DNA from: Pseudomonas denitrificans (nom. rej.)
GTDB lineage: Bacteria; Pseudomonadota; Gammaproteobacteria; Pseudomonadales; Pseudomonadaceae
Length of the DNA stretch: 64,000 nt
Reading direction: 5' to 3'
Assembly (NCBI RefSeq): GCF_008807415.1
Contig: NZ_CP043626.1
Location: 248,001 to 312,000 of the forward strand
Shown here: positions 52,245 through 64,000 of the stretch, piece after piece
How the letters are laid out: each line of letters opens with the position of its first letter
Numbering within the stretch: the first letter of the stretch is position 1
Notes under the pieces: generated by a model
The model's input: the letters and a program-made list of their open reading frames with translations, nothing else
Databases searched by the model: none
What the model was told of the DNA's origin: nothing
Made by a program: the position numbers and the translations under genes

Positions 52245-54620
52245 ATGAAACGCTTTCTGCTTCCCGCGGCCCTTTCCGCGCTGATGATCGCCCAGGTTCA
52301 CGCCGAGTCCTTCACTGTTTCCGATATCCGGGTCAACGGCCTGCAGCGCGTGTCTGCCGGCAGCGTGTTCGCGGCCCTGCCGCTGAACGTCGGCGAGCAG
52401 ATCGACGATCGCCGCTTGGTCGAAGCGACCCGCTCGCTGTTCAAGACCGGCTTCTTCCAGGACATTCAGCTCAGCCGTGATGGCAATGTGCTGATCGTCA
52501 ATGTGGTCGAGCGTCCGTCCATCTCCAGCATCGAGATCGAGGGCAACAAGGCCATCACCACCGAAGACCTGATGAAGGGTCTGAAGCAGTCCGGCCTCTC
52601 CGAAGGCGAAATCTTCCAGCGTGCGACCCTCGAGGGCGTGCGCAACGAGCTGCAGCGCCAGTACGTGGCCCAGGGCCGCTACTCCGCCGAGATCGAGACC
52701 GAAGTCGTGCCGCAGCCGCGCAACCGCGTCGCGCTGAAGATCAACATCAACGAAGGCACCGTGGCGGCCATCGCCCATGTCAACGTGGTGGGCAACACCG
52801 TCTTCTCCGAGGAAGACCTGACCGACCTGTTCGAGCTGAAGACCACCAACTGGCTGTCCTTCTTCAAGAACGACGACAAGTACTCCCGCGAGAAGCTCTC
52901 CGGCGACCTGGAACGTCTGCGTTCGTACTACCTGGACCGTGGCTACATCCACATGGATATCGCCTCCACCCAGGTGTCCATCACCCCGGACAAGAAGCAC
53001 GTCTACATCACCGTCAACGTCAACGAAGGCGAGAAGTACACCGTCAGCGACGTGAAGCTCTCCGGCGACCTGAAAGTGCCGGAAGACGAAGTGAAGAAGC
53101 TCCTGCTGGTGAAGAAGGGCCAGGTGTTCTCCCGCAAGGTGATGACCACCACCTCCGACCTGATCACCCGTCGCCTGGGTAACGAGGGTTACACCTTCGC
53201 CAACGTCAACGGCGTTCCCGAGCCGAACGACGAGAACAAGACCGTATCGATCACCTACGTGGTCGATCCGGGCAAGCGCGCCTACGTCAACCGCATCAAC
53301 TTCCGTGGCAACACCAAGACCGAGGACGAAGTACTCCGTCGCGAAATGCGCCAGATGGAAGGCGGCTGGGCCTCGACCTACCTGATCGACCAGTCCAAGC
53401 AGCGTCTCGAGCGCCTGGGCTACTTCAAGGAAGTCAACGTCGAAACCCCGGCCGTTCCGGGCACCGACGACCAGGTCGACGTCAACTACAGCGTGGAAGA
53501 GCAACCGTCCGGCTCGATCACCGCGAGCGTGGGCTTCGCCCAGAGCGCCGGTCTGATCCTCGGCGGCTCGATCAGCCAGAACAACTTCCTGGGTACCGGT
53601 AACAAGGTCAGCATCGGCCTGACCAAGTCCGATTACCAGACCCGCTACAACTTCGGCTTCGTCGACCCCTACTGGACCGTCGACGGCGTGAGCCTGGGTT
53701 ACAACGCCTTCTACCGCAAGACCGACTACGACGAGCTCGATGTCGACGTTTCCAGCTACTCGGTGAACAGCCTGGGTGCCGGCGTCAGCATCGGCTACCC
53801 GATCAGTGAGACCTCGCGCCTGACCTACGGCCTGACCGTGCAGCGCGACGACATCGACACCGGTGCCTATACCGTCGACGAGATCTTCGACTTCATCGAG
53901 AAGGAAGGCGACAGCTTCACCAACTTCAAGGCGTCCATCGGCTGGTCCGAGTCGACCCTGAACAAGGGCGTGCTGGCGAACCGCGGTCACTCGCAGAGCC
54001 TGGTGCTGGAAACCACTATTCCGGGCAGCGACCTGTCGTTCTACAAGCTCGACTACCGTGGCCAGATCTTCGCGCCGCTCACCGAAAACTACACCATGCG
54101 CTTCCATACCGAACTCGGTTACGGCGGCGCTTACGGCGACACCGATCGCCTGCCGTTCTACGAGAACTACTACGCCGGTGGCTTCAACTCGGTGCGTGGC
54201 TTCAAGGACAGCTCCCTTGGTCCGCGCAGTACTCCGAGCAAGGCGCGCAGCAACGGCGACGGTCCTGACGCGGATGGCCGCTACACCGACCCGGATCAGG
54301 ATCCGGAAGCCTTCGGTGGTAACATCCTGATCACCGGCGGCGCCGAACTGCTGTTCCCGCTGCCGTTCGTGAAGGATCAGCGCCAACTGCGTACCGTGCT
54401 GTTCTATGACATCGGTAACGTGTTCGACACCGATTGCCCGATCTCCACCACCCAGGGCTGTGACGGCGTCAAGTTCCAGGACATGGCGATGTCCGCGGGT
54501 GTCGGTCTGACCTGGATCACCGCTCTGGGCCCGCTGAGCTTCAGTCTGGCGACTCCGATCAAAAAACCGGATAACGCCGAAACCCAGATCTTCCAGTTCT
54601 CCCTCGGGCAGACCTTCTAA
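52245..54620 (+). CDS. bamA: Outer-membrane assembly factor BamA
   Basis: Inserts beta-barrel proteins in the outer membrane (Opr86/Omp85 in P. aeruginosa). 791 residues. Signal peptide to VHAES, five POTRA domains (about 22-420; GNKAITTEDLMKG, GNTVFSEEDL, RGNTKTEDEVLRREM), then a 16-strand barrel with the GGFNSVRGF motif and a terminal phenylalanine (LGQTF). Confidence 0.97.
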   Translation: MKRFLLPAALSALMIAQVHAESFTVSDIRVNGLQRVSAGSVFAALPLNVGEQIDDRRLVEATRSLFKTGFFQDIQLSRDGNVLIVNVVERPSISSIEIEGNKAITTEDLMKGLKQSGLSEGEIFQRATLEGVRNELQRQYVAQGRYSAEIETEVVPQPRNRVALKININEGTVAAIAHVNVVGNTVFSEEDLTDLFELKTTNWLSFFKNDDKYSREKLSGDLERLRSYYLDRGYIHMDIASTQVSITPDKKHVYITVNVNEGEKYTVSDVKLSGDLKVPEDEVKKLLLVKKGQVFSRKVMTTTSDLITRRLGNEGYTFANVNGVPEPNDENKTVSITYVVDPGKRAYVNRINFRGNTKTEDEVLRREMRQMEGGWASTYLIDQSKQRLERLGYFKEVNVETPAVPGTDDQVDVNYSVEEQPSGSITASVGFAQSAGLILGGSISQNNFLGTGNKVSIGLTKSDYQTRYNFGFVDPYWTVDGVSLGYNAFYRKTDYDELDVDVSSYSVNSLGAGVSIGYPISETSRLTYGLTVQRDDIDTGAYTVDEIFDFIEKEGDSFTNFKASIGWSESTLNKGVLANRGHSQSLVLETTIPGSDLSFYKLDYRGQIFAPLTENYTMRFHTELGYGGAYGDTDRLPFYENYYAGGFNSVRGFKDSSLGPRSTPSKARSNGDGPDADGRYTDPDQDPEAFGGNILITGGAELLFPLPFVKDQRQLRTVLFYDIGNVFDTDCPISTTQGCDGVKFQDMAMSAGVGLTWITALGPLSFSLATPIKKPDNAETQIFQFSLGQTF

Positions 54621-54668
54621 TTGGCCGTATCGTTGTAATGACAACCATGCTTTGTGCAGGAGTGCATT

Positions 54669-55172
54669 GTGCGTAAGTTGACCCAGTTCGTCCTGATCAC
54701 CGCCGCCCTGGCAGCGAGCCCCGCGTTCGCCGACATGAAGATCGCGGTGCTCAACTATCAGATGGCACTCCTCGAGTCGGATGCGGCCAAGCAGTACGCC
54801 GTGGATGCCGAGAAGAAGTTCGGCCCCCAGCTGACCAAGCTCAAGGCTCTGGAAACCGATGCCAAGGCCCTGCAGGACAAGCTGGTCAACGGCGGCAGCA
54901 AGATGTCCGCTTCCGAGCGCGACAAGGCCGAAGGTGACTTCAAGCAGAAGGCCCGTGACTTCCAGTTCCAGTCCAAGGAGCTGAACGAAGCCAAGGCCGT
55001 CGCCGACCGCGACATGCTGAAGAAGCTCAAGCCGAAGCTGGACCAGGCCGTCGAGGAAACCATCAAGAAAGGTGGTTATGACCTCGTGGTCGAGCGTGGT
55101 GCCGTGGTCGACGTCAAGCCGCAGTACGACATCACCCGCCAAGTCATCGAGCGCATGAACCAACTGCGCTGA
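54669..55172 (+). CDS. skp: Periplasmic chaperone Skp/OmpH
   Basis: Holds unfolded outer-membrane proteins on the way to BamA. 167 residues, GTG start at 54669 with CAGGAG six bases before it. Signal peptide [21 protein letters not shown], then a coiled-coil-rich lysine-rich body. The stop overlaps the lpxD start. Confidence 0.93.
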   Translation: MRKLTQFVLITAALAASPAFADMKIAVLNYQMALLESDAAKQYAVDAEKKFGPQLTKLKALETDAKALQDKLVNGGSKMSASERDKAEGDFKQKARDFQFQSKELNEAKAVADRDMLKKLKPKLDQAVEETIKKGGYDLVVERGAVVDVKPQYDITRQVIERMNQLR

Positions 55173-56232
55173 TGATGACCGAGCTGTCCTTTACCCTCGC
55201 CGAACTGGCTGCGCAACTCGATGCCGAGTTGCGCGGCGATCCCGCTCAGGTGATCAGCGGGCTGGCTACCCTGCAGGACGCAGGCGCCGGTCAACTGAGC
55301 TTCCTGGCCAATCCGCAGTACCGCAAGTTCCTCGAAGGCAGCCAGGCCAGCGCCATTTTGCTGACTGCTGCCGATGCCGAAGGCTATAGCGGTAATGCGC
55401 TGATCGTCCCCAATCCCTACCTGGCCTATGCCGGCCTGTCCCACCAGTTCGACCGCAAGCCCAAGGCGCCGGTCGGCATTCATCCCACTGCGGTGGTCGA
55501 TGAAGGTGCGCAGGTCGACGCGAGCGCCAGTGTCGGTCCCTATGCCGTGATCGAGGCCGGTGCGCTGATCGGTGCCAACGTCACCATCGGTGCCCACTGC
55601 TTCGTCGGTGCGCGCAGCGTGGTTGGCGACGGTGGTTGGCTTGCGCCCCGCGTGACGCTCTACCACGACGTGCGCATTGGCAAGCGCGTGGTGATCCAGT
55701 CCGGCGCCGTGCTGGGGGGGAGGGCTTCGGCTTCGCCAACCACAAGGGCATCTGGCAGAAGATCGCCCAGATTGGCGGCGTGACCCTGGGTGACGACGTC
55801 GAGATCGGCGCCAACACCACCATCGACCGTGGTGCGCTGTCCGATACCCTGGTGGGCAATGGCGTGAAGCTGGACAACCAGATCATGATCGCGCACAACG
55901 TGCAGATCGGTGATCACACTGCCATGGCCGGCTGCTGCGGGATTTCCGGCAGCGCCAAGATCGGCAAGCACTGCATGCTTGCTGGCGGTGTCGGCCTGGT
56001 CGGCCACATCGAGATTTGTGACAACGTCTTCGTCACCGGGATGACCATGGTGACCCGTTCGATCACCGAACCGGGCTCCTACTCGTCCGGTACCGCCATG
56101 CAGCCTGCGGCTGAATGGAAGAAGAGTGCCGCGCGCATTCGTCAGCTGGATGACATGGCCCGTCGTCTGCAGCAGCTGGAAAAGCGCGTGGCCGCCGTGA
56201 CCCCAAGCGGAGACGCTCCATCAGATGCGTGA
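55172..56232 (+). CDS. lpxD: UDP-3-O-(3-hydroxyacyl)glucosamine N-acyltransferase (one frameshift)
   Basis: Third lipid A step; trimeric left-handed beta-helix. The frame breaks in the G run 55714-55720: seven Gs are present where eight give [18 protein letters not shown]. With one G added the product is 353 residues, the usual Pseudomonas length, with hexapeptide repeats and [23 protein letters not shown]. As LpxD is essential in nearly all Pseudomonas, this is almost certainly a sequence error. Confidence 0.93.
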
Positions 56233-56280
56233 TCCACGCATTTTTTGGCGTTTCCCTTTTCTGAACAGGCTCCCCTGAAC

Positions 56281-56721
56281 ATGATGGACATCAACGAGAT
56301 TCGCGAATACCTGCCTCATCGCTACCCCTTCCTGCTGGTGGATCGGGTGGTCGAGCTGGACATCGAAGGCAAGCGCATTCGCGCCTACAAGAATGTCAGC
56401 ATCAACGAGCCGTTCTTCAATGGCCACTTCCCGCAGCATCCGATCATGCCGGGCGTGCTGATCATCGAGGCCATGGCCCAGGCGGCCGGCATCCTCGGTT
56501 TCAAGATGCTCGACGTCAAGCCGGCCGACGGCACCCTGTATTACTTCGTCGGCTCCGACAAGCTGCGCTTCCGCCAGCCGGTGCTGCCGGGCGACCAGTT
56601 GCAGCTCAACGCCCAGTTCCTGAGCGTCAAGCGTGGCATCTGGAAGTTCGATTGCCATGCCACCGTCGATGACAAGCCGGTATGCTCGGCCGAAATCATC
56701 TGTGCGGAACGCAAACTATGA
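56281..56721 (+). CDS. fabZ: 3-hydroxyacyl-ACP dehydratase FabZ
   Basis: Fatty-acid elongation dehydratase. 146 residues. [32 protein letters not shown] (catalytic His and Glu). ATG 56281. Overlaps lpxA by four bases. Confidence 0.97.
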   Translation: MMDINEIREYLPHRYPFLLVDRVVELDIEGKRIRAYKNVSINEPFFNGHFPQHPIMPGVLIIEAMAQAAGILGFKMLDVKPADGTLYYFVGSDKLRFRQPVLPGDQLQLNAQFLSVKRGIWKFDCHATVDDKPVCSAEIICAERKL

Positions 56722-57494
56722 GTTTGATCGATCCTCGCGCCATCATCGACCCGCGCGCAAAGCTGGCTGACGACGTAGAAGTGGGCCCCTGGTCCATGGT
56801 CGGGCCGGATGTGGAGATCGGCGAAGGTACGGTGATCGGTCCGCACGTGGTGGTCAAAGGCCCCACGAAGATCGGTAAGCACAATCGGATTTTCCAGTTC
56901 TCCAGCGTGGGTGAAGATACCCCCGACCTGAAGTACAAGGGCGAACCGACTCGCCTGGTGATCGGTGACAACAATGTGATCCGCGAGGGTGTGACCATCC
57001 ATCGCGGCACCATCCAGGATCGCTCGGAAACCACTATCGGCGATCACAACCTGCTCATGGCCTATGTGCATATCGGCCACGACAGTGTGATCGGCAACCA
57101 TTGCATCCTCGTGAACAACACCGCGCTGGCGGGGCATGTGCATGTGGATGACTGGGCGATCCTCTCCGGCTACACCCTGGTGCATCAGTTCTGCCGCATT
57201 GGCGCGCACGCCTTCTCCGGCATGGGCACCACCATCGGCAAGGACGTTCCGGCCTATGTCACAGTCTTCGGCAACCCCGCCGAGGCCCGCAGCATGAACT
57301 TCGAGGGCCTGCGCCGTCGTGGTTTCAGCGCCGAATCGATCCAGGCGCTGCGCCGTGCCTACAAGGTGGTCTACCGCCAGGGCCTGACGGTGGACGAGGC
57401 GCTGGCCGAACTGGCCGAAGTCTCCGAGCAGTTCCCGGAAGTCGCGGTGTTCCGCGATTCCATCCAGAGCTCCACCCGCGGCATCACCCGCTGA
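56718..57494 (+). CDS. lpxA: UDP-N-acetylglucosamine acyltransferase
   Basis: First lipid A step. 258 residues, beta-helix repeats ([25 protein letters not shown]), catalytic His in [16 protein letters not shown]-terminal helices. Confidence 0.97.
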   Translation: MSLIDPRAIIDPRAKLADDVEVGPWSMVGPDVEIGEGTVIGPHVVVKGPTKIGKHNRIFQFSSVGEDTPDLKYKGEPTRLVIGDNNVIREGVTIHRGTIQDRSETTIGDHNLLMAYVHIGHDSVIGNHCILVNNTALAGHVHVDDWAILSGYTLVHQFCRIGAHAFSGMGTTIGKDVPAYVTVFGNPAEARSMNFEGLRRRGFSAESIQALRRAYKVVYRQGLTVDEALAELAEVSEQFPEVAVFRDSIQSSTRGITR

Positions 57495-57496
57495 CC

Positions 57497-58639
57497 ATGC
57501 AATCGACCGCACGCAAGCTGCGCGTCGCCCTGGTCGCGGGCGAGGCGTCCGGCGATATCCTCGGCTCCGGCCTCATGCAGGCGCTCAAGCAGCGCCACCC
57601 CGACATCGAGTTCATCGGCGTCGGCGGCCCGCGCATGCAGGCCGAAGGGTTGCGGTCGCATTTCCCGATGGAGCGCCTGGCCGTCATGGGCCTGGTTGAG
57701 GTGCTGGGTCGCCTGCGCGAACTGCTGCGCCGGCGCAAGGACCTGCTGAAGATGCTGATCGCGGCCAAACCGGACGTGTTCATCGGCATCGACGCGCCGG
57801 ACTTCAACCTGACTCTTGAATTGAAGCTGCGCCGCGCGGGCATCCGTACGGTGCACTACGTCAGCCCCTCGGTCTGGGCCTGGCGGCAGAAGCGTGTACT
57901 GAAGATCAAGGAAGCCTGCGACCTGATGCTCGCGCTTTTCCCCTTCGAGGCGCGTTTCTACGAAGAACATGCGGTGCCGGTGCGTTTCGTCGGGCATCCG
58001 CTGGCCAATACCATTCCGCTGGAAGCCGACCGCGCCGGTGCGCGCGAGCGTCTGGGGCTGCCGCAGGAAGCCAGCGTCGTCGCGCTCCTGCCCGGTAGCC
58101 GGGGAGGGGAGGTCGGCAAGCTCGGCGCGTTGTTCCTCGATACCGCCCAGCGCCTGCTCCAGGATCGCCCTGGCCTGCGCTTCGTGCTGCCTTGCGCGAG
58201 CCCCGAACGCCGCGTGCAGATCGAAGAAATGCTTGCGGGTCGCGATCTGCCGGTGCAATTGCTCGACGGAGCTTCCCACGAAGCGTTCGCCGCCTGCGAC
58301 GCCGTACTGATCGCCTCCGGCACCGCCACGCTGGAAGCCCTGCTGTACAAGCGGCCGATGGTCGTCGCCTACAAGGTGGCGCCGATGACCTACCGCATCC
58401 TCAAGCGCCTGGTGAAGAGTCCGTACATCTCGCTGCCGAACCTGATGGCCGGCCGCCTGCTGGTGCCCGAGCTGATCCAGGATGCGGCGACTCCAGAGGC
58501 GCTGGCCATGACCTTGTTGCCCCTGCTCGACGACGGCAGTGTGCAGACCGAATCCTTCGACGCCATCCATCGCGCCCTGCGCCAGGATGCGTCCGCGCAG
58601 GCCGCCGAAGCGGTGCTCGCCCTGGTGGAGAAACGCTGA
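57497..58639 (+). CDS. lpxB: Lipid-A-disaccharide synthase
   Basis: Joins UDP-diacylglucosamine and lipid X; GT19 family, membrane-associated. 380 residues. [31 protein letters not shown] and [10 protein letters not shown]. The stop overlaps the rnhB start by one base. Confidence 0.97.
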   Translation: MQSTARKLRVALVAGEASGDILGSGLMQALKQRHPDIEFIGVGGPRMQAEGLRSHFPMERLAVMGLVEVLGRLRELLRRRKDLLKMLIAAKPDVFIGIDAPDFNLTLELKLRRAGIRTVHYVSPSVWAWRQKRVLKIKEACDLMLALFPFEARFYEEHAVPVRFVGHPLANTIPLEADRAGARERLGLPQEASVVALLPGSRGGEVGKLGALFLDTAQRLLQDRPGLRFVLPCASPERRVQIEEMLAGRDLPVQLLDGASHEAFAACDAVLIASGTATLEALLYKRPMVVAYKVAPMTYRILKRLVKSPYISLPNLMAGRLLVPELIQDAATPEALAMTLLPLLDDGSVQTESFDAIHRALRQDASAQAAEAVLALVEKR

Positions 58640-59250
58640 TGCAGATGGGCCTGGACTTCACCCTGGTGGAAGAACTGGTGGCCGGTGTCGACGAAGTCGG
58701 TCGTGGTCCGCTCTGCGGTCCCGTGGTCACAGCGGCGGTGATCCTCGATCCGGCTAGGCCGATCAAGGGCCTCAACGACTCGAAGAAGCTCAGCGAAGCG
58801 CGCCGCGAGGCGCTGTTCGACGAGATCCGCGAGAAGGCCCTGGCCTGGTGTATCGCCCGTGCCGATGTGCACGAGATCGACCAGCTGAACATCCTCCACG
58901 CCACCATGCTCGCCATGCAGCGCGCGGTGGAAGGGCTCAGCGTCACGCCGAAACTGGCGCTGATCGACGGCAACCGCTGCCCGAAACTGAAGGTGCCTTC
59001 CGCGCCGGTCGTGCAGGGCGACGCCAAGGTGCCGGCCATCGCTGCCGCGTCGATCCTGGCCAAGGTCAGCCGCGACCGCGAGATGCAGGAAATGGAAGCG
59101 CAGTACCCCGGCTACGGCATCGGCGGCCATAAGGGCTACCCGACGCCAGTGCACCTGGAGGCGCTCAAGCGTCTGGGCCCGACGCCCATCCACCGTCGCT
59201 CCTTCGGGCCGGTGCGCGCCTTGCTGGAAAACCCTGCCGGCATCCTGTAA
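58639..59250 (+). CDS. rnhB: Ribonuclease HII
   Basis: Cleaves RNA in RNA-DNA hybrids. 203 residues. [37 protein letters not shown] with the conserved acidic residues. ATG 58639 or 58645 could both serve. Confidence 0.96.
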   Translation: MQMGLDFTLVEELVAGVDEVGRGPLCGPVVTAAVILDPARPIKGLNDSKKLSEARREALFDEIREKALAWCIARADVHEIDQLNILHATMLAMQRAVEGLSVTPKLALIDGNRCPKLKVPSAPVVQGDAKVPAIAAASILAKVSRDREMQEMEAQYPGYGIGGHKGYPTPVHLEALKRLGPTPIHRRSFGPVRALLENPAGIL

Positions 59251-59404
59251 CACCCTGTTATTACTCTGGAATTCCTCGCGGCCAGCGGCCCGCCGGTGAC
59301 TTCAAACACCCGGCGCGACGGCTGGCCCATTGATCCCTGTAGCTTTGCGGACAGCCCCGGTACAATCCGGGGCTTGCCGTTTTTCGCGTTTGCCAAGGAC
59401 CACC

Positions 59405-62927
<3,523 letters not shown>

Positions 62928-62933
<6 letters not shown>

Positions 62934-62953
62934 TGAAGCCCGCTAGTGAAGCC
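62928..62953 (+). repeat. Tandem 13-base duplication at the dnaE stop
   Basis: CGCTAGTGAAGCC twice in a row; the first copy contains the dnaE TAG stop (62931-62933). Confidence 0.85.
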
Positions 62954-63056
62954 GGTGGCCAAAGGCCGCCCGCCAGTCTCGACCCTTGGCGCCCGATACC
63001 GTAAGGTAGGGCGCCTACGGACCAGGCCCAGCCGCCAACAGAACGACGGATAGCCC

Positions 63057-64000
63057 ATGAACCCGAATTTTCTCGATTTCGAACAGCCCATTGCCGACCT
63101 GCACGCCAAGATTGAAGAGCTGCGGTTGGTCGGTAACGACAACGCCCTGAACATCACCGACGAAATCTCCCGTCTGCAGGAGAAGAGCAAGGCGCTGACC
63201 GAGAACATCTTCGGCAACCTGTCCAGCTGGCAGATCGCCCAGCTCGCGCGCCATCCGCGTCGCCCCTACACCCTGGACTACATCGAGCACATCTTCACCG
63301 AGTTCGAAGAGCTGCACGGTGACCGCCACTTCTCCGACGACGCCGCGATTGTCGGTGGCGTTGCCCGCCTGGAAGACCAGCCGGTGATGATCATCGGCCA
63401 CCAGAAGGGCCGCGAAGTGCGCGAGAAGGTGCGCCGCAACTTCGGCATGCCCCGTCCGGAAGGCTACCGCAAGGCCTGCCGCCTGATGGAAATGGCCGAA
63501 CGCTTCAAGATGCCGATCCTGACCTTCATCGACACTCCCGGCGCCTACCCGGGCATCGACGCCGAAGAACGCGGCCAGAGCGAGGCGATCGCCTGGAACC
63601 TGCGCGTCATGGCGCGTCTGAAGACCCCGATCATCGCCACCGTTATCGGCGAGGGTGGCTCCGGCGGCGCACTGGCCATCGGCGTGTGCGACCAGCTGAA
63701 CATGCTGCAGTACTCCACCTACGCGGTGATCTCGCCCGAAGGTTGCGCCTCGATCCTCTGGCGTACCGCCGAGAAGGCGCCGGAAGCGGCCGAAGCCATG
63801 GGCATCACCGCCAACCGCCTGAAGGACCTGGGTATCGTCGACAGCGTCATCCCCGAGCCGCTGGGCAGCGCCCACCGCGACCCGGCCGCGATGGCCGAGA
63901 CCATCCGCAAGTCCCTGCTCGGCCAGCTCGACACGCTGAACCAGCTGAGCAGCGAAGAGCTCCTGGCGCGCCGTTATGAGCGCCTGATGAGCTACGGCGT
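63057..64000 (+). CDS. accA: Acetyl-CoA carboxylase carboxyltransferase alpha subunit (3' partial)
   Basis: Carboxyltransferase half for malonyl-CoA synthesis, with AccD. The frame runs from ATG 63057 ([15 protein letters not shown]) to the window end, 314 residues, nearly the whole usual 316. [37 protein letters not shown] are typical. Confidence 0.96.
   Translation, partial: MNPNFLDFEQPIADLHAKIEELRLVGNDNALNITDEISRLQEKSKALTENIFGNLSSWQIAQLARHPRRPYTLDYIEHIFTEFEELHGDRHFSDDAAIVGGVARLEDQPVMIIGHQKGREVREKVRRNFGMPRPEGYRKACRLMEMAERFKMPILTFIDTPGAYPGIDAEERGQSEAIAWNLRVMARLKTPIIATVIGEGGSGGALAIGVCDQLNMLQYSTYAVISPEGCASILWRTAEKAPEAAEAMGITANRLKDLGIVDSVIPEPLGSAHRDPAAMAETIRKSLLGQLDTLNQLSSEELLARRYERLMSYG

Noticed and set aside
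52149..55163. Very long open frame on the minus strand over bamA and skp (about 1000 codons)
   Set aside because: Shadow of GC-rich codon usage in the opposite strand; low-complexity composition without family motifs, while the plus strand holds unmistakable bamA and skp.

Overview
The window is high-GC chromosomal DNA from a gammaproteobacterium, almost certainly a Pseudomonas close to the P. aeruginosa / P. nitroreducens / P. citronellolis group. The evidence is the gene order glnD-map / rpsB-tsf-pyrH-frr-uppS-cdsA-dxr-rseP-bamA-skp-lpxD-fabZ-lpxA-lpxB-rnhB-dnaE-accA, the neighbouring dapC, dapD, csdA-csdE and tcdA genes, an ndvB-type glucan synthase, and Pseudomonas-type REP palindromes.

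Layout. 1-2.6 kb: 3' part of an RND efflux permease. 2.6-3.8 kb: intergenic palindromes, a strongly foldable leader and a small BRO-N (phage-antirepressor-like) gene. 3.8-5.0 kb: two exported proteins of little-known function. 5.0-23.3 kb (minus strand): a large extracellular or capsular polysaccharide cluster. It begins, in transcription order, with a Wzb-type phosphatase, a GT4 glycosyltransferase, a second Wzb, a Wzc tyrosine kinase and an RfaH-type antiterminator. A near-perfect JUMPStart/ops element follows, then an AT-rich block: a TagD-like glycerol-3-phosphate cytidylyltransferase, a Wzx flippase, a GT2, a CDP-glycerol glycerophosphotransferase, a Wzy candidate and a GT4. A WcaJ-type initiating transferase, a Wza exporter and YjbF/YjbG/YjbH-type outer-membrane proteins complete it. 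23.4-26 kb: plsB. 26-33 kb: a glycine-zipper protein, a cold-shock protein, rlmA, dapE and ndvB. 33-40.8 kb: tcdA, csdE, csdA, dapD, a LysE exporter, an ArsC/Spx-like protein, a Na+/H+ antiporter and dapC. 40.8-64 kb: the conserved glnD-to-accA essential block (translation, isoprenoid and phospholipid precursors, outer-membrane assembly, lipid A, replication, fatty acids).

The most interesting part is the 5-23 kb cluster. It couples CDP-glycerol chemistry, usual in teichoic-acid synthesis, to a Wzx/Wzy and Wza/Wzb/Wzc export route plus Yjb proteins. It also carries its own RfaH, with an ops site directly after the rfaH gene. The AT-rich core (about 11.3-18.1 kb) looks horizontally acquired and sits inside GC-rich assembly genes.

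Quality warning. At least eight genes are broken by what look like single missing bases in G/C-rich runs, including the essential lpxD and dnaE (twice). All correct to full-length proteins when one base is restored. I treat these as probable sequencing or assembly errors and give corrected gene spans. yjbG has in addition an in-frame stop.
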